NCBI GenBank assembly: GCA_024704765.1
Contig: JAKMXF010000325.1
Coordinates: 163,171 to 227,170 of the forward strand
Length of the DNA stretch: 64,000 nt
Reading direction: 5' to 3'
DNA from: Oopsacas minuta
Lineage: Eukaryota > Porifera > Hexactinellida > Lyssacinosida > Leucopsacidae
Under the pieces are notes generated by a model. It had not been told where the DNA came from and ran no database searches. It saw only the letters and a program-made list of their open reading frames with translations. Position numbers and translations under genes: made by a program. Numbering within the stretch: position 1 is the stretch's first letter; every line of letters begins with the position of its first letter. Of the stretch, positions 22,456 through 34,971 are shown piece by piece.

Positions 22456-25400
22456 ATGTTACTGAATCAAATAATAATAATAATCTCTATTACATTCGTG
22501 ACAACAAGAGGGCTAACCGAAGAGAATGACAGATATATTATCGTACTTAAAGATGAGTCTACGTTACAAGACATAGAGGAGGTTATAAGTATGATAGAGA
22601 AACAGGAGCAGAAAGAAAGAGAGATGATGGAGATGAAATATGTAAACAATCTCATTCCAATGATATCTGGGAGAATCAGCGTGGAAACAGTAATTAAGGT
22701 ATGTATTGATACTTAAACACTAACAAATTGCAACAGGTATTACAAAGAAGAATACAGGGGAAAATTATTGTCTTCATTTAATTCCAGTAAATAAAGTAGT
22801 AAGAAGTAGCCGATAGAAAATGTAACAAATTCCACATTCATTACAATTTTAGCAAGAATATATGGTTAGCATTGCGAGTCAGAAAAACGGTTTCAACTGT
22901 AGAATATTGATGGAATTAGATATTTTGCTCAGCTGTCTCCTTCCACATGATGAGACCGTTTAGGAGTATAGGGAAAGTTCTGCTAGAGTCCTCTCTTTGA
23001 GTAGAGGCTGTCTTTGATTTCAATAGGAATCCAGATATATCGATAATAGTAGAGATATGTTTTGTAAATGCTGGTCGTATCGATTCGATTATGAATCTTT
23101 GAGAGGGACAGGGAGTATTTCACTGGAAATTATAGTCCCAAACTGTTTGAATAAGGGTGATAGCTCTTCTAACAATCGTTATTCACTTCTAAATCATCTG
23201 GTGCTATCACATCTTCCCATCTCATCGAAAACTCTTCAGTCGAATTGGAACAATAAAGTGTAAATCTATTGAAAGGATATATGCAACATTTGCCTCTTTG
23301 GCCGGGATGTCGCGATTTTAGAAGATATTTTCAGTGCTATGTCCCGCGTAAATGTGTCAAAGAGTGGAATCGTCACACTTTTCGTATGCCAGACGAATAG
23401 TAGTGGTATGGACAGCTTGGGGACTTTATACCTTGCAAAAATTCCGATACAAATTAAGCGCGTCAACCTATGGGTCAACTCATCTGCCCACCGGATCACT
23501 CGGTGGGTCAATCCCTCCTAAGTAGTATTATAGTTGTCAACTTTGTAAAAATACATCTGTAGATTTGTTTAACAATATAATATTTGAATAATTTTGATTT
23601 GAATGATTTTATTGCATTTTTGAAAAGATTACAAAAACTGAATAAGCAGTATAATTTCAGCTCTTAATCATTTGAAATAGTGTCGTAGGGGAAATTTGGC
23701 CCTTAAAAGGAGGCCATCCATTAACTCGAACACGATTTTTGATTTCCCCGCAGGTTCGAGTTACCGGATGCGGACTGTACATCTCTATTACAGCCGAACC
23801 CCCTAAATACTAAACCAACGGACAATCAAATATTGTCCGCATTTTCCAGAGTTCGTATTAAAGAGGTATACTGTGTATTCCTTGTTACAGATAGCAGCTC
23901 TACCAGTAGTTGACTACATCGAGAAGGATCAACCTGTCCACATGCTCCCGATTACTGATAAAAATTACAACGCATCAGAATGGTTGATTAACAACAGTGA
24001 AAATGTGAATGGAAGCACAACCCGTTACAACTTGGACATGATCAACAACCCTTCTAACAGATGCAGAAATTACAGATACAAACCTCCTAACGACGGTACT
24101 GGTGTAGACATATACATTATGGATACAGGAATTAATTATTCCCATCAAGATTTCAAAGATTCGAATGGAAAAACACGAGCTAAGTATGGTGGTTTTGAAG
24201 CAGTCAATCCAGTAAATTATGGATGGGACTGTCAAGGCCACGGTTCACATTGTGCTGGTATTGCTGGGGGACTAGCGAGTGGAGTAGCTAAGGGTGCTAA
24301 TCTCTACAGTATCAGAGTACTGAGTTGTGCAGGGGATGGGACTACGGAGGGAGTGGTAGAAGCGTTAGATTTCATAGCAGATTTACACAAGAAAAAATCA
24401 ACAAGGTAATATATTCAAAGGTGTAAGTATAGTAATATAGAATTTCTAGATAGAGCTATACAGTGTGTTAAGAAATTGATGTCGTATCGGGTTTTTATGG
24501 TCAATCTATCGTCCGATAACATCGCCAATTGATCCTGTAATCTTTATCAAATCAAATTTAATTTATGAAGTCTATTATGTCAATGTACATTTGCAAAGGT
24601 TTTATGGAATGTAGCGACAAAAATATTATTACCAAACATATCTGAAACAAACTCCGTGTAGACTCTGTCCCAGCTACCATACCTAAATACAGATATTTAT
24701 GGTTCAAATAAGTTATGGTGCTATTTTAGTGAAGGTGTGTGGTTTTGCCACTTTCTCGTGGAAAGAGAATATGAAATCTCTCTATTATACAATTGTATAA
24801 ACTTATTATCGAGAGGCGAATCATCAAGTAAAAATCGCTGATATAAATACCAAAACCATACTGGCAAAGGATCACTTTCTGAAAAATTATGAAATTCTAA
24901 CTTTGGTAGATTCCTTTGTAAAAAACAAAACAAGAAGATACAACAGTTTTATAGGTTTTCCTACCACATCAATTTCTTATAACCCTGTACTAGACGTCTG
25001 TATTTACTTATCCCGTTCCAAAACATCACCCAACCAGGCGTGGCACTGTCGACTGCAGTATGCATAATTATTAGCTTTACACATAGAATGGACAATCGAT
25101 CAAAGAATTATTATTAGCAAAATATTACTAAAATCATTATCTAGAAGTAATTTTGTTGCTTCAATCGTAAGCATGTCGCTTGGAGGAGGAAAGAGTATTG
25201 CCATGAACAGAGCGGTAAACAGATTGGTTAGTACAGGAGTTGTAGTAGTGACGGCAAGTGGAAATGATGGAGCGGATGCTTGCTTGACAAGTCCTGGATC
25301 AGCTGGACTCAATATTAATGTAGGAGCGCACTCTGAACCGATATTGAATTCTAAAGTTGGATGTAAGAATCCTATAGAAGCCTTCTCTAACTGGGGAAGT

Positions 25401-26298
25401 TGTGTGGATGTTATTGCCCCCGGTAGAGATATTAAGAGCGTTGATTACCGGAACAATTATGGTAAGGAATTTACGAGGATTTGGAGCTATAAAAAGGGTG
25501 TAGGAGTAGATGGTACCAGTGGGGCAATGGCCCTATCATATTTTTAATGCATATCAATATTGGGGGACTCCTTAAGTGATCATGTCCTTAGCTTAGTGTT
25601 CGTAAATCGGCAGGGTTGCCGTGAGAATGGGATGGGGAATCATTTTCTTTCTGTAGAAATTCCCATATGGGAAAACCTATAGGAATTCCACATAAATCCT
25701 GTGGGAATGGATGGGAAGGAAATTGGTGATTGTAGCTTTCTAACTTACCAATATATCGCAATTACACTGGAACTCGAATAAAGGAGTATGCTTTATTCGG
25801 GAACCAGTATGTACCATCCGAGCGTGCGCGTGTGTCTTATCAGAATAGATATTGTATAGAATGAACGAAAACAAATTGTTGAGTTGTAAGATTAAGAAGG
25901 AATACGTACTAACCGAGTAACCGAGTATGATTAAACGTCTTATATTGTTCTACTGTAGCATATGTATTTCAGGGTTCATTTTATCTAGATTTCTGGGAGA
26001 ATAGGATCATATTATTAACAGTCAGCATTAGTTTAGCCCAAACACTCAAAATTTGATTTATACATCCCTAGATTTCAGATTAGACTCAGGTACTTCCATG
26101 GCTTGTCCTCACGTAGCTGGTGCAGCAGCAATAATAATGCAAAGCAATAGATTCCTAAATCCAGAGCAAGTTAAGCAGAAAATAGTGAGAGGTGAGGCAA
26201 ATGACATAGACAGAACAGACCAATCCGTCTCAGTGCAAATAGCATCTCATAGCCAGAGGCTGTACATACCAAGCTATTACGCAAGACATGTTATTTAA
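22456..26298 (+). CDS. Secreted subtilisin-like serine protease (S8, proteinase K type), four exons
   Basis: Exons 22456-22698, 23891-24405, 25145-25461 and 26084-26298 have GT/AG borders and compatible phases. Together they total 1290 bases, or 429 residues. Exon 1 gives a signal peptide (hydrophobic IIIIISITFV) and an I9-type propeptide (RYIIVLKDE). The catalytic triad is Asp159 (IYIMDTG), His198 (GHGSHCAG) and Ser363 (SGTSMACPHVAG); the oxyanion Asn293 lies in TASGNDGAD. Cysteines in CLTSPG and DCQGHG fit the proteinase K subfamily. The enzyme should be made as a zymogen, secreted, and activated by cutting off the propeptide. Reading exon 3 past the donor GTAAGG at 25462 instead reaches a stop at 25547 without the catalytic Ser. 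The last acceptor is inferred from phase (AG at 26082-26083); the nearer TTTCAG at 26078 would give a stop. Confidence 0.9.
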
Positions 26299-26390
26299 TT
26301 CTTCATTATTCATTCATATAAATATTTGTATGTAATTCTGCAATATTATTATTTATTGGTTGAGAATTGGATAATCCAAATTTGAGGAAC

Positions 26391-26396
26391 AATAAA
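26391..26396 (+). terminator. Poly(A) signal of the subtilase gene
   Basis: AATAAA about 93 bases after the subtilase stop, followed by another A/T-rich stretch. Inferred by position only. Confidence 0.55.
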
Positions 26397-27633
26397 ATAA
26401 ACTCCAACCTTTTACTCTCCAAATGCTGGTGTCTTATAACATGTTTACTAGCCATGAAAATATGATAGTTTACTAGATAGTCTTATAATTATATAATTTA
26501 CATATATATGACTTACTAATAAGAGCTGTACTACAGAAACGAATCGCATATTCGATATTAAGCAGAATAAGCACGAACTATTTAATATGAAAATATCGTA
26601 TTACAATTTTGCTGCAAATGCTGGTACAAGGTTATTTGGGGTGTATGTAAGCGTTTGACCATATAATGTACGAGTTATTCTTCCACTAGTATTGAGGAAG
26701 AATGTGTTAGGTGAGATAAATTTCAATTTTCAAATACTTAGGTTCCGGTTATAACGCCAGTTATTCTAACCTGCAATTACAGTCTAGTAGTTGCAAAGTG
26801 TTTCTAATTCAGAATTTATAGGTCTACGACTCTACGTACATATCAATGATATCATTCCTGAATATACATAGATATTATCCACAGTTTGTGGTGGCAAAAG
26901 AACGTATTCGACGTGTATTTCCGTTCAAGAAATAAATGCAGTCATTATTCGATAACTAAGTATTAAATTGATGTTAGAGAAAGCACAGTTTATTAAGAAA
27001 CATTAAATTCTATATCATTCATAATTAAGAGTTCCTGGAAATGAGGACTTTCTGGTAGAATAGTGTTAGAAAAACTTTAAGGACCTACGGCTGTTAGATA
27101 ATTAGAATGCGGGTGATTGTGCCTGAGTAGTAGAGGAATTAACCATAATATCTTTGTATGGTATCTGCAGTTAATTAGCGATAATTATAATAAGTGTAGT
27201 GTGTTTGTTTGAAGGATCGCAATGGATGGATTTTCCCCTAGAACCACGAAGCCGGTCAATGATAATATCCTAGGCTTGTTTCCAACGTGGGGCAGCTATC
27301 GTTAATTGGCATGAACATAATCAGAATTTTGTTGTACACGATCATATTAAATTGGAAATGAGTACACACCTTGCTTCATTAATTGAATCAACATGATCCT
27401 CCTGCATCTAGGAATATGAGTTGCTATAATTATTGCAAATAAATGCCTCATTTTGGCTATGATCTAGTACAATAGAGTAGTTAGCTCATCCATCACTTGC
27501 TTGAATCAGTAGATATATCTAGTACTGAGACAACTTCACTCATAATAAATTTTCTTTTTAAAACAGCTTTTGAATAATCAATACATGGCACAGTATAACG
27601 CCCCTGTGATTAATCCACGATATGAGAAAATTA

Positions 27634-27672
27634 GTTAGACAGTTGAAGGAATTGGTCCTTCAACTGTCTAAC
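27634..27672. repeat. Perfect 17-base inverted repeat, 5-base loop
   Basis: GTTAGACAGTTGAAGGA at 27634-27650 is followed by ATTGG and then its exact reverse complement at 27656-27672. Confidence 0.95.
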
Positions 27673-28113
27673 CAATTCTTTGATTGAAAGCAAAAACCGA
27701 GCGTCGTCTTCAAACTAACGAGCTCCGTGAGTTACAGGAAATAATGCTAGCTGAGATTAGGATAAAGCGAGGAGAGGTTATGATATACCGGCCTAAGACC
27801 CAAGTTGCATTCATGAGACATCCGTACACCTAGAGCAGATGGTAGAGTACTGGACGATGTATTAATAAAAGGAGGTAGTACCAAATTATAAAAACATGAC
27901 ACGAGTAGCAAAGTAGCTAGCTATACATTTGGAAGAGAAGAAAGGCTCTTGGAGAGTTGTTTGGTCTTAATGATGTAATTATTAAATCCAACACCACAAT
28001 ATATGGTTGTAGAGGGGGTGTAATAATTGTTTTCAATCACACGCACGTATCTCCATATATTCTGAGAGAGAAGTCTACCTCCTAGGAGGCTTCACTCGCC
28101 AGGACATGGATGG

Positions 28114-28195
28114 CTTCGAGGCATAGGCGCAACTAGGCTCAATGAGTCAAGGTAGGAAAAATGACGTCATGCTCAGTTGTGCCTATGCCTCGAAG
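28114..28195. repeat. 21-base inverted repeat around a CRE palindrome
   Basis: The arms at 28114-28134 and 28175-28195 pair with one mismatch (CTTCGAGGCATAGGC on the left). Between them, at 28162-28169, is TGACGTCA, the full cAMP-response/ATF palindrome. The whole may be a small foldback element. Confidence 0.85.
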
Positions 28196-29510
28196 TACAA
28201 CCGTATACGGGGACAATGTGCATGTCACAGTCTCTGAGTATAAGAAGTACTTTGGTTAAATAAACTGACAGGATCGGTCTTATTGCTTAGCTAGCTATCT
28301 ACACTATCAGAGTGACTTTAAGCTAATCTAAAATCCTCGTGACATCAAGCTAACAGCTGATAAGATGTACGTTATCTGAGATGACAATCCCTGAGTCCAA
28401 ACGTTCACTCAAACGGGAGAGAGACCCCTGTACAGGGCTGGCGCCACCCGGTCCGGTTTGTCAGGTTTAACAGGATCACTTTTAGGTGCAGTTTGTACTG
28501 TTTCTAGGGGAAAGTGAGATTCTACCTGACCAATTTAGTATGGCTCCTAGGAGCCTATGACGGTTTAACCGGACCACTTAAAAATCCATGCCGCTGGGCC
28601 TGCTAAACTAACGGGCTGTATCGGATATCCAAGGGGAAAGAGCTTTACACATTTCATCCTATGTATGGTAAACAGTATAAGTCAAGTTTGAAATAACCAG
28701 ATAATTATTTGTTAACCCATCAAAAACAAAATTATCTGAGAAGTGCCTAAGGCTTTCATAGCTTCATATAAGTATAATAATACTATATATGCGAGATTTC
28801 TGTCTTCCTTTTAAATTAAATAACGACTGAGTACGCGGGCCAAATAATGGTCGAATTTATGTGGATCGCTTCGTTATTTGCGATGCAGACCTTGATACGA
28901 TGCGATGAATATTCTACAGCATATACCTTTGTATGTGTTCTCAAGGCAACTCCAAAGTTCACGTTATATTTCTTGATACGTGTAACTTACAATTCCATTT
29001 CACGTTGATTGGTGTGACAAACCTTGTTTTCAGTGTCGTTAATGTATTTAGCTTCAACCATATACTTCTGAGCTATCTCCCTAAATATACATATATTTAG
29101 TGTAAAAATTGATTACTAAACATCTTTGTGTTATTGATATTTAATATTAATTAAGTTGCATAAGAAAATTGTTAATCACCAAAAAGTAGAATATTACCCG
29201 AATTATCACTAATATGTTTCGAAAGGCGATTTTACTGATCTATACTAACTTGTTAACTTTCAGAATTTAAACAGTAAATATCAAAATGATAATCTTAGAA
29301 AATTCTCTAAATGATGCTTTGCAATTTATAAAACAATTATAATTAATATAAGTGTATATAGTAATCTGAATTTATGCCTAATTCTGAACCACAATATTAG
29401 CCACTTAATATACAAATCTCAATAGAAATTAATCAATGAATATTCTATTGAAACAACGCTACGACATCTCTATTAACTATAAATCCTAAACTAATTCTGA
29501 AGCAACATTA

Positions 29511-30558
29511 ATGGCAGCTAATACTAGCCATGAAACTGTATCACAAGCTGATAAGATGATGAAGAATACTAATTTTAGAGAAATAATCCAGTTGTCTCAA
29601 GGATTTGAGCAGGAATTGCAAACATTGGATAGCAAAAAGGCCTGTATTTTGACAATGGAAACAGGCGCAACACTAAAGGTAACTTGATGATAATTCGAGA
29701 CCAGGCCTTTATCTGGGTGGGAGATTTTCGGGAAATAGTTATGAGGATGCGCGAAATTTGACCTTTATTAGGTAATGTCCCCATGTTCTTAATACATTAG
29801 GGGCGCAAATTTAATCTATGTGCATACTTTGGGTGCGCGGGTTATCTAACTCTAGAAGTAGCCCTGTTCGAGACTACAATACGAGAATACCCAAACTCCT
29901 CAATGAAATGGATGGAGTTATAGCTTTCATTGATATAAATGGGTATGTAAATTGCTAAGATCGGAGGTATCACAATTATACCATGAATTCGAGAGGTTAA
30001 TTTCTACTAAAATACTCCCTGTACATCTCAAAAGAATTTCATAGAACGCTACAGCCAGTATATACAGAAAATTACTCAAATTATTATTATCATTGACTGG
30101 CTCACGATCGAGTTCCAAGACAGCTCTTGCAAACCTTTCCTATACTCTATCAACGGTCTCATTATGTTGGAGGACACAGCTGAGAAAAATATTGATAAAA
30201 TCGAGAGAATAACTCCTAAACTGCCGAAACAGATCTTGAATGAGATTGTAAGATAATATGAATGTCTCACCAAAAAAGACTAAAGGCTGAGTGAAATTTT
30301 AAAATGAGAAATTATCCTATACCACAACTTTGATGTTCAAATTCGATGACAAATGGAGCGAAACATTTAATAGATGGAGAATCCATATTCTATGTAGATC
30401 CTGAAATAAAGGAAGACATGAAACCTCTAAATCTATCTGAAAGAGACCTGCTTCCAGGAGGTATCACACGCCAGGAGTATGACAAGAGGCTAGATAGATT
30501 TACTACGGAGTATGCTAAAGCTAGAGATACATTAGAGACCGTAATGCAGATGAGATAG
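29511..30558 (+). other. Possible decayed multi-exon gene, unidentified
   Basis: An ATG at 29511 opens a helical 56-codon stretch (KMMKNTNFREIIQLSQGFEQ) ending at a good donor (AAG|GTAACT, 29678). Further open, protein-like stretches follow: 29877-29940 (PKLLNEMDGVIAFID), about 30040-30254 (MLEDTAEKNIDKIERITPKL, then GTAAGA) and 30346-30558 (helical, ending METVMQMR-like before TAG). The exon phases I can infer do not join cleanly, so the gene is broken or my model is wrong. I do not recognise the family. Confidence 0.25.
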
Positions 30559-32070
30559 AAGTGAAATGCAAAAGATAGAGGATCGAATGGGTGAATTTCA
30601 TTTATGAAGAACGTTAGACGGTAGATTCCTTAAATATCTCGTCAATAAAACGAAGATGACAAGGATTTGAGGGAAATATATGAAATTCTAATCAGAAAAA
30701 TTTGTTACTTTTACGACAACAGGATAGATATTCCTTCAGTTGCCATCAGGACTGATAACTATCCCTTAAAAGTACCCCCACTCAAAAATGAGAGGAACAT
30801 CCCCGTACATCTGGTATTGACAGAGGTGGAATTGAGGGATCATAACGGATAGATATTAACCAATTATACACTCCAACTGATGCGGATTGATACGGTGATG
30901 CAGTCCCATTCTACCACGCTCATGATTTTGTTTCTACAGAACCGTTTTATCATGAAAGTGATGCCCCGACAACATTGACCTTCTTCAAAACCTTTGTATT
31001 CGTGTGCTACTCAAGCGTAATAGCACAATATAGATTGACATGGGAAGATGATGTAAACCAACGGTTTTTCAACCTATGGTCATATGACCAAACTTGACCA
31101 TACTGTGGTCACTGAGGTTTGTATATAGATTTTTGGTCAACTTGAGCTCCATGACCAATTTACCAAACGTAACTAATCTTGTCAAACGAGTCGACCTGGA
31201 TTGGGTCATGAGATCAAAAATTTCAGGGACAATTCAATCAAAATATTTGACAAGGAAGGTATATTCATTGAAACATTTTGGGAAAAAGTTTGCACAGATT
31301 AAAGAAGAAAAATCCGGTTTCGCCTTACCCGAAAACTACCTAAATAGAACACCACAAAATTTTTGTATCTACATAGAAAATATCCAAATAGTAGTTTACT
31401 CATAATCTAATCTTATCATATTGATCTAATTTTACGCTATATTCACATGATATTTTGGAAATCTGGGAGAAAGAAAAATATTGTTGAATAATTCATTTCA
31501 GAAATAATGAATCATGAATTATTTGTAATACGATACAGGAGTTTTTACGCCTAAAGAGAAATATTCGTACGTCTAACATATATTTTCCAAAATTTATGTG
31601 TCTATAGCCGCGCGCATACGCCTGGATAACATCCTGGTTATAATAGATTACACATTTTCCTGTTATAGTAATCAATCGTAATCATGCAAACAAATTGGTG
31701 TTATGTATCTTTAAATTTAGGATACACGGCTACGGTGCTTATATTAAATTACGACCTTATGGATCGAATTCACACTCGTATCATATACACTGCAATATTA
31801 TTGACTGAACTGTAATCGTAAAAGTAATCATGCAAGAATTTATAGCAATCGCAATCGTACTCACCAGAAAATTGACAGCCCTTCCGGCTAATAATATGCG
31901 AGATATTTATTATTTATATTTCAACTTACATGAACGTGAGACCTAGTCTCTACAAATATATTGAAGTTTCACTGACTTAATATTCATAAAAGATAATACA
32001 TTCGCATATGAGAATCCTGAATGGAGAAATACAGATTCAGTGGGATCTAGGAGTAGTGAAACCTAAACTG
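30559..32070. other. Intergenic, nothing recognised
   Basis: Frames at 30667-30852 and 31094-31405 (plus) show no known motif. No repeat with defined ends found. Confidence 0.4.
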
Positions 32071-32468
32071 CAGTCAAACTTGTCTAAAACGGCCACTGAA
32101 GGGACTGGCCAAAAGTGGCCGTTGTATACAGGTGACAGCTATAGGAGGTTGACCGTTATATACTAGTTGGGTAGTAACTTTATGTTAATGGTGGTGCTAT
32201 AGGCCAAGTGACTGAGTTTTAAGATAGTATAGTGGAAGTAGTTAATGATGACTACCCAAAGGAGTTGTCAAAGGTAGACCTTACAGGAGGCGACCACTTT
32301 ATAATGTGGCCTTAGATAAAGGAGCTGGCCGTTAGATAGAGGTAGTAGCCGTTCTAGACAGGTTTAACGCCAGTAAGGGACCAAAAATGGTGGCCGCTAT
32401 AGAGAGGTCATTATAAGGGGAAATCGGAGGGGGCTGTTTTAGGTGGCCGCTATATGCAGGTTTGACTG
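32071..32468. mobile_element. MITE-like element with CAGTCAAAC ends
   Basis: The left end CAGTCAAACTTGTCTAAAAC and the right end (reverse complement CAGTCAAACCTGCATATAGC) are inverted copies, both running on into CGGCCAC. The interior repeats GGCCGTTATA/GGCCGCTATA-like words every 30-50 bases. No clean target duplication is seen (flanks TG and TA). Confidence 0.75.
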
Positions 32469-32575
32469 TATATAGAAAATATTAAATATAGAACAATCCA
32501 TTTTCAACACAAAATATTTCCATGCTAGATATATGAAAATATTAATGAATAATTATAATAATCTAATCTATAAAA

Positions 32576-34357
32576 TCATAGTTTAGAATCTCTCTTCTCT
32601 TTATTCCCATCTTGATTAGAATCAGGTGAAATAACCAGTTCATTTTTCTCCTCCATCTTATCAGCTCCCTTCTCTATCTCTCCTACCTTTGTCTGCATTT
32701 TAGATTGTACCTCCTCACCTTCTAACTTAGGTTGCTTAGCGCTGGGTTCTAACTCACCAGTAGATCCTCCCTCTGTAGCTGCAGGTTTCTCCTCCATCTT
32801 ATCAGCTCCCTTCTCTGTCTCTTCTGTCTCTGTCTTCGTTTTAGATTGTATTTCCTTATCTTCTAACTTAGGTAGCTTAGCGTTGGGTTCTAACTGACTA
32901 CTAGCATCTCCAGCTGTTGTTTCTTGTAAGGTTTCAGGCTTATCCGCCTTACTTATACCCTCATTTTCAGCTTTGTCCTTATCCAGCTGCTTGGTGATTA
33001 TTCCAGCAGGAGCTGTAACAGCTGAAGTGAGAATAGGAACACCTGTGCTAGCATGGGGTAATAAAGATTTTGGTTCTGAGACAGGTGGAGTACTCTCCTT
33101 ATCTACCCTATCCTGTGTATCTGTACTGGTAATGGGAGGAGGAGGTGTTGGGAAGAAAAGACATGACAATTCAGAATATATATCATAATCCACCTTAAGG
33201 AACACACAAAATATAACACGCTGCATTTGAGTCTTAGCATACTCATTCTCTTCAAACCATTTACGCACTATTTTAAGTGCCGTAAACGCAGCATTAAAGT
33301 TGGGATATCCGTATATACCAGTAGAGACACAGCAGAAAGCTATAGATTTAATATTATGCACCTTAACAAGATGTAAACACTCTTTGTAGCAAGATTCTAG
33401 CTCCATACGCCTCTCACCAATTGGACCTACAGTATGAATAATGTATTTAGCAGGGAGTCTGTGACCGCCGGAAATTTTGGCCTTTCCAGTATCACAACCA
33501 TTTAGAGCATAGCATTCATTATATAGAGATCGGCCAGCAGCGTTATGAATAGCTCCATCTACTCCTCCCCCGCCCAGGAGAGATTTGTTAGCAGCGTTAA
33601 CTATCGCATCTATCTCCAGTTTCGTAATGTCTCCTCTCCAGATAGACACCTTGTTATTTATAGCAGGATCAGCTGTTTTAGGATTGTTTAGTTCACTATT
33701 GCTCTTGCAATTCTTTGCTATTTGAAATTCAGGCCAGGTTTCAATGTCTTTCAATTGTAGGTAGTGTGACCCGCAGCTGTAATACTTACGTTTATCAGCA
33801 ATTGACATATTTTCAAAGAATTCTCTGTTTTCTGTGGGAGCTGTAGCAGAACGTAACAAGTACCATGGTTTTTCTACTACTTTACTGGAGCTTTTATTAG
33901 ATTTAGGATTTTGTTTTACTTCATCTGTAGGTGTATTCTTCTCAGGTTCTTTCTCGTTTGAAGATTCCATATCTACATTCTTAGATTCTTCTCCAGTCTC
34001 TAGTTGCTGAGACTTAGCAGAATCAGTTCTAGCTTCATCTGTAGTTTCCAAAATAGGAGTAGATTCTCTATCTTCTCTAGAAGTAGTGTCTTTATCAGTT
34101 TGTTTCTCTATATTGGTAGTAGCAGAATCTGTGTTAGTTGTAGACTCATCAGTTTTATTAGTATCTGCCTTATCTTCTCTACTTTCATGGGTAGAGTCTA
34201 TCGGAGAAGATGAACTTGCCATCCTAATTGCTTGTGAATGTAGTATTGATGGAGAATTATAATTATATAGATGTGTAGATAACCTGCTAGTCAGTGATGA
34301 TGATTTACAAACAGTTGTGAGTTTCAAAGTAGTTCTTAATGCACGTAATGATAGCAT
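32576..34357 (-). CDS. MACROD-type macro-domain protein (mono-ADP-ribosylhydrolase)
   Basis: The macro domain (about 237-398 of 593) is of the MACROD1/2 type, which removes mono-ADP-ribose from acidic residues and hydrolyses O-acetyl-ADP-ribose. Motifs seen are GDIT (242-245), NAANKSLLGGGGVDGAIH (254-271) and STGIYGYP (345-352). Just before it, KRKYYSCGSHYLQLKDIETW (190-208) is the characteristic MACROD lead-in. The first 45 residues are basic, hydroxylated and nearly free of acid, like a mitochondrial targeting peptide. A second Met at 46 (MASSSSP) might give a cytosolic form. A low-complexity acidic linker (50-160) and a Lys/Glu tail flank the domain, and the tail holds a 36-residue segment twice (489-524 and 536-571). 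Single intact exon. Confidence 0.92.
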   Translation of the reverse strand: MLSLRALRTTLKLTTVCKSSSLTSRLSTHLYNYNSPSILHSQAIRMASSSSPIDSTHESREDKADTNKTDESTTNTDSATTNIEKQTDKDTTSREDRESTPILETTDEARTDSAKSQQLETGEESKNVDMESSNEKEPEKNTPTDEVKQNPKSNKSSSKVVEKPWYLLRSATAPTENREFFENMSIADKRKYYSCGSHYLQLKDIETWPEFQIAKNCKSNSELNNPKTADPAINNKVSIWRGDITKLEIDAIVNAANKSLLGGGGVDGAIHNAAGRSLYNECYALNGCDTGKAKISGGHRLPAKYIIHTVGPIGERRMELESCYKECLHLVKVHNIKSIAFCCVSTGIYGYPNFNAAFTALKIVRKWFEENEYAKTQMQRVIFCVFLKVDYDIYSELSCLFFPTPPPPITSTDTQDRVDKESTPPVSEPKSLLPHASTGVPILTSAVTAPAGIITKQLDKDKAENEGISKADKPETLQETTAGDASSQLEPNAKLPKLEDKEIQSKTKTETEETEKGADKMEEKPAATEGGSTGELEPSAKQPKLEGEEVQSKMQTKVGEIEKGADKMEEKNELVISPDSNQDGNKEKRDSKL

Positions 34358-34971
34358 AAATAACTTGACTATAATTTTATAGAATGAATTAACATAGCAA
34401 TAGTGATTACTGGCAAATCTATATAATCAGACATGCGTATTTTCATGGATTTTTCCGGCTCTAACTATAAATCTCGTTGGCTCTTTGGCTACTTAACTGT
34501 TTATTTTGCTGGAGAAATGTAAAATCTCACATATTGGTGAGAAGCCAGGTGGGAACTATTCTGTAACAGATTTTGTCTGTTTAGCATGACTTTGGTTCGA
34601 AATAATGAATAGTAACTGCACAGTCAACATAGCTATTTGCTACTAATACAAAGGGTCGCTTCTAATGAACAATCTTATCATACCTATCAACCTTTGTCAC
34701 ATCAATCCCCGGACCTTGAGTAAATCCCAGGACGACAGAAATATACGTATGTAAGTGTGTACATATGTTGTGCGAGATGTTGGCGATTTACAATATATGA
34801 CTTAAGTTATGTATTATTGCGGTTTAGCGTTAACTAGTATATGGCTTCTTACGCATAATAATGACTTATCACCCTCAGGATATACTATATCTTCCACTTA
34901 GATGCAAGGGGTACCAGGTGTAGTGATCATTTTGACTCGTATTCTTCTTCGAACCTGATTCGAGAGGTCTA
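34358..34971. other. Intergenic upstream of the MACROD-like gene
   Basis: Nothing recognised; should include the promoter of the leftward MACROD-like gene. Confidence 0.35.

Larger units (their letters stand above)
26397..29510. other. Gene-poor region with hairpins
   Basis: No family-level coding match. It contains a perfect 17-base stem (27634-27672), a 21-base stem enclosing a CRE palindrome (28114-28195) and a GGTCCGGTTT/AACCGGACC pair (about 28450 and 28573). A 46-codon open stretch starting near 27698 (plus; ERRLQTNELRELQEIMLAE) looks helical and might be an exon, but I found no partner exons. Confidence 0.4.

Noticed and set aside
25462-25547. GVDGTSGAMA as a second copy of the subtilase Ser motif
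   Set aside because: The resemblance to SGTSMA is weak, there is no CPHVAG continuation, and it lies past a strong splice donor.
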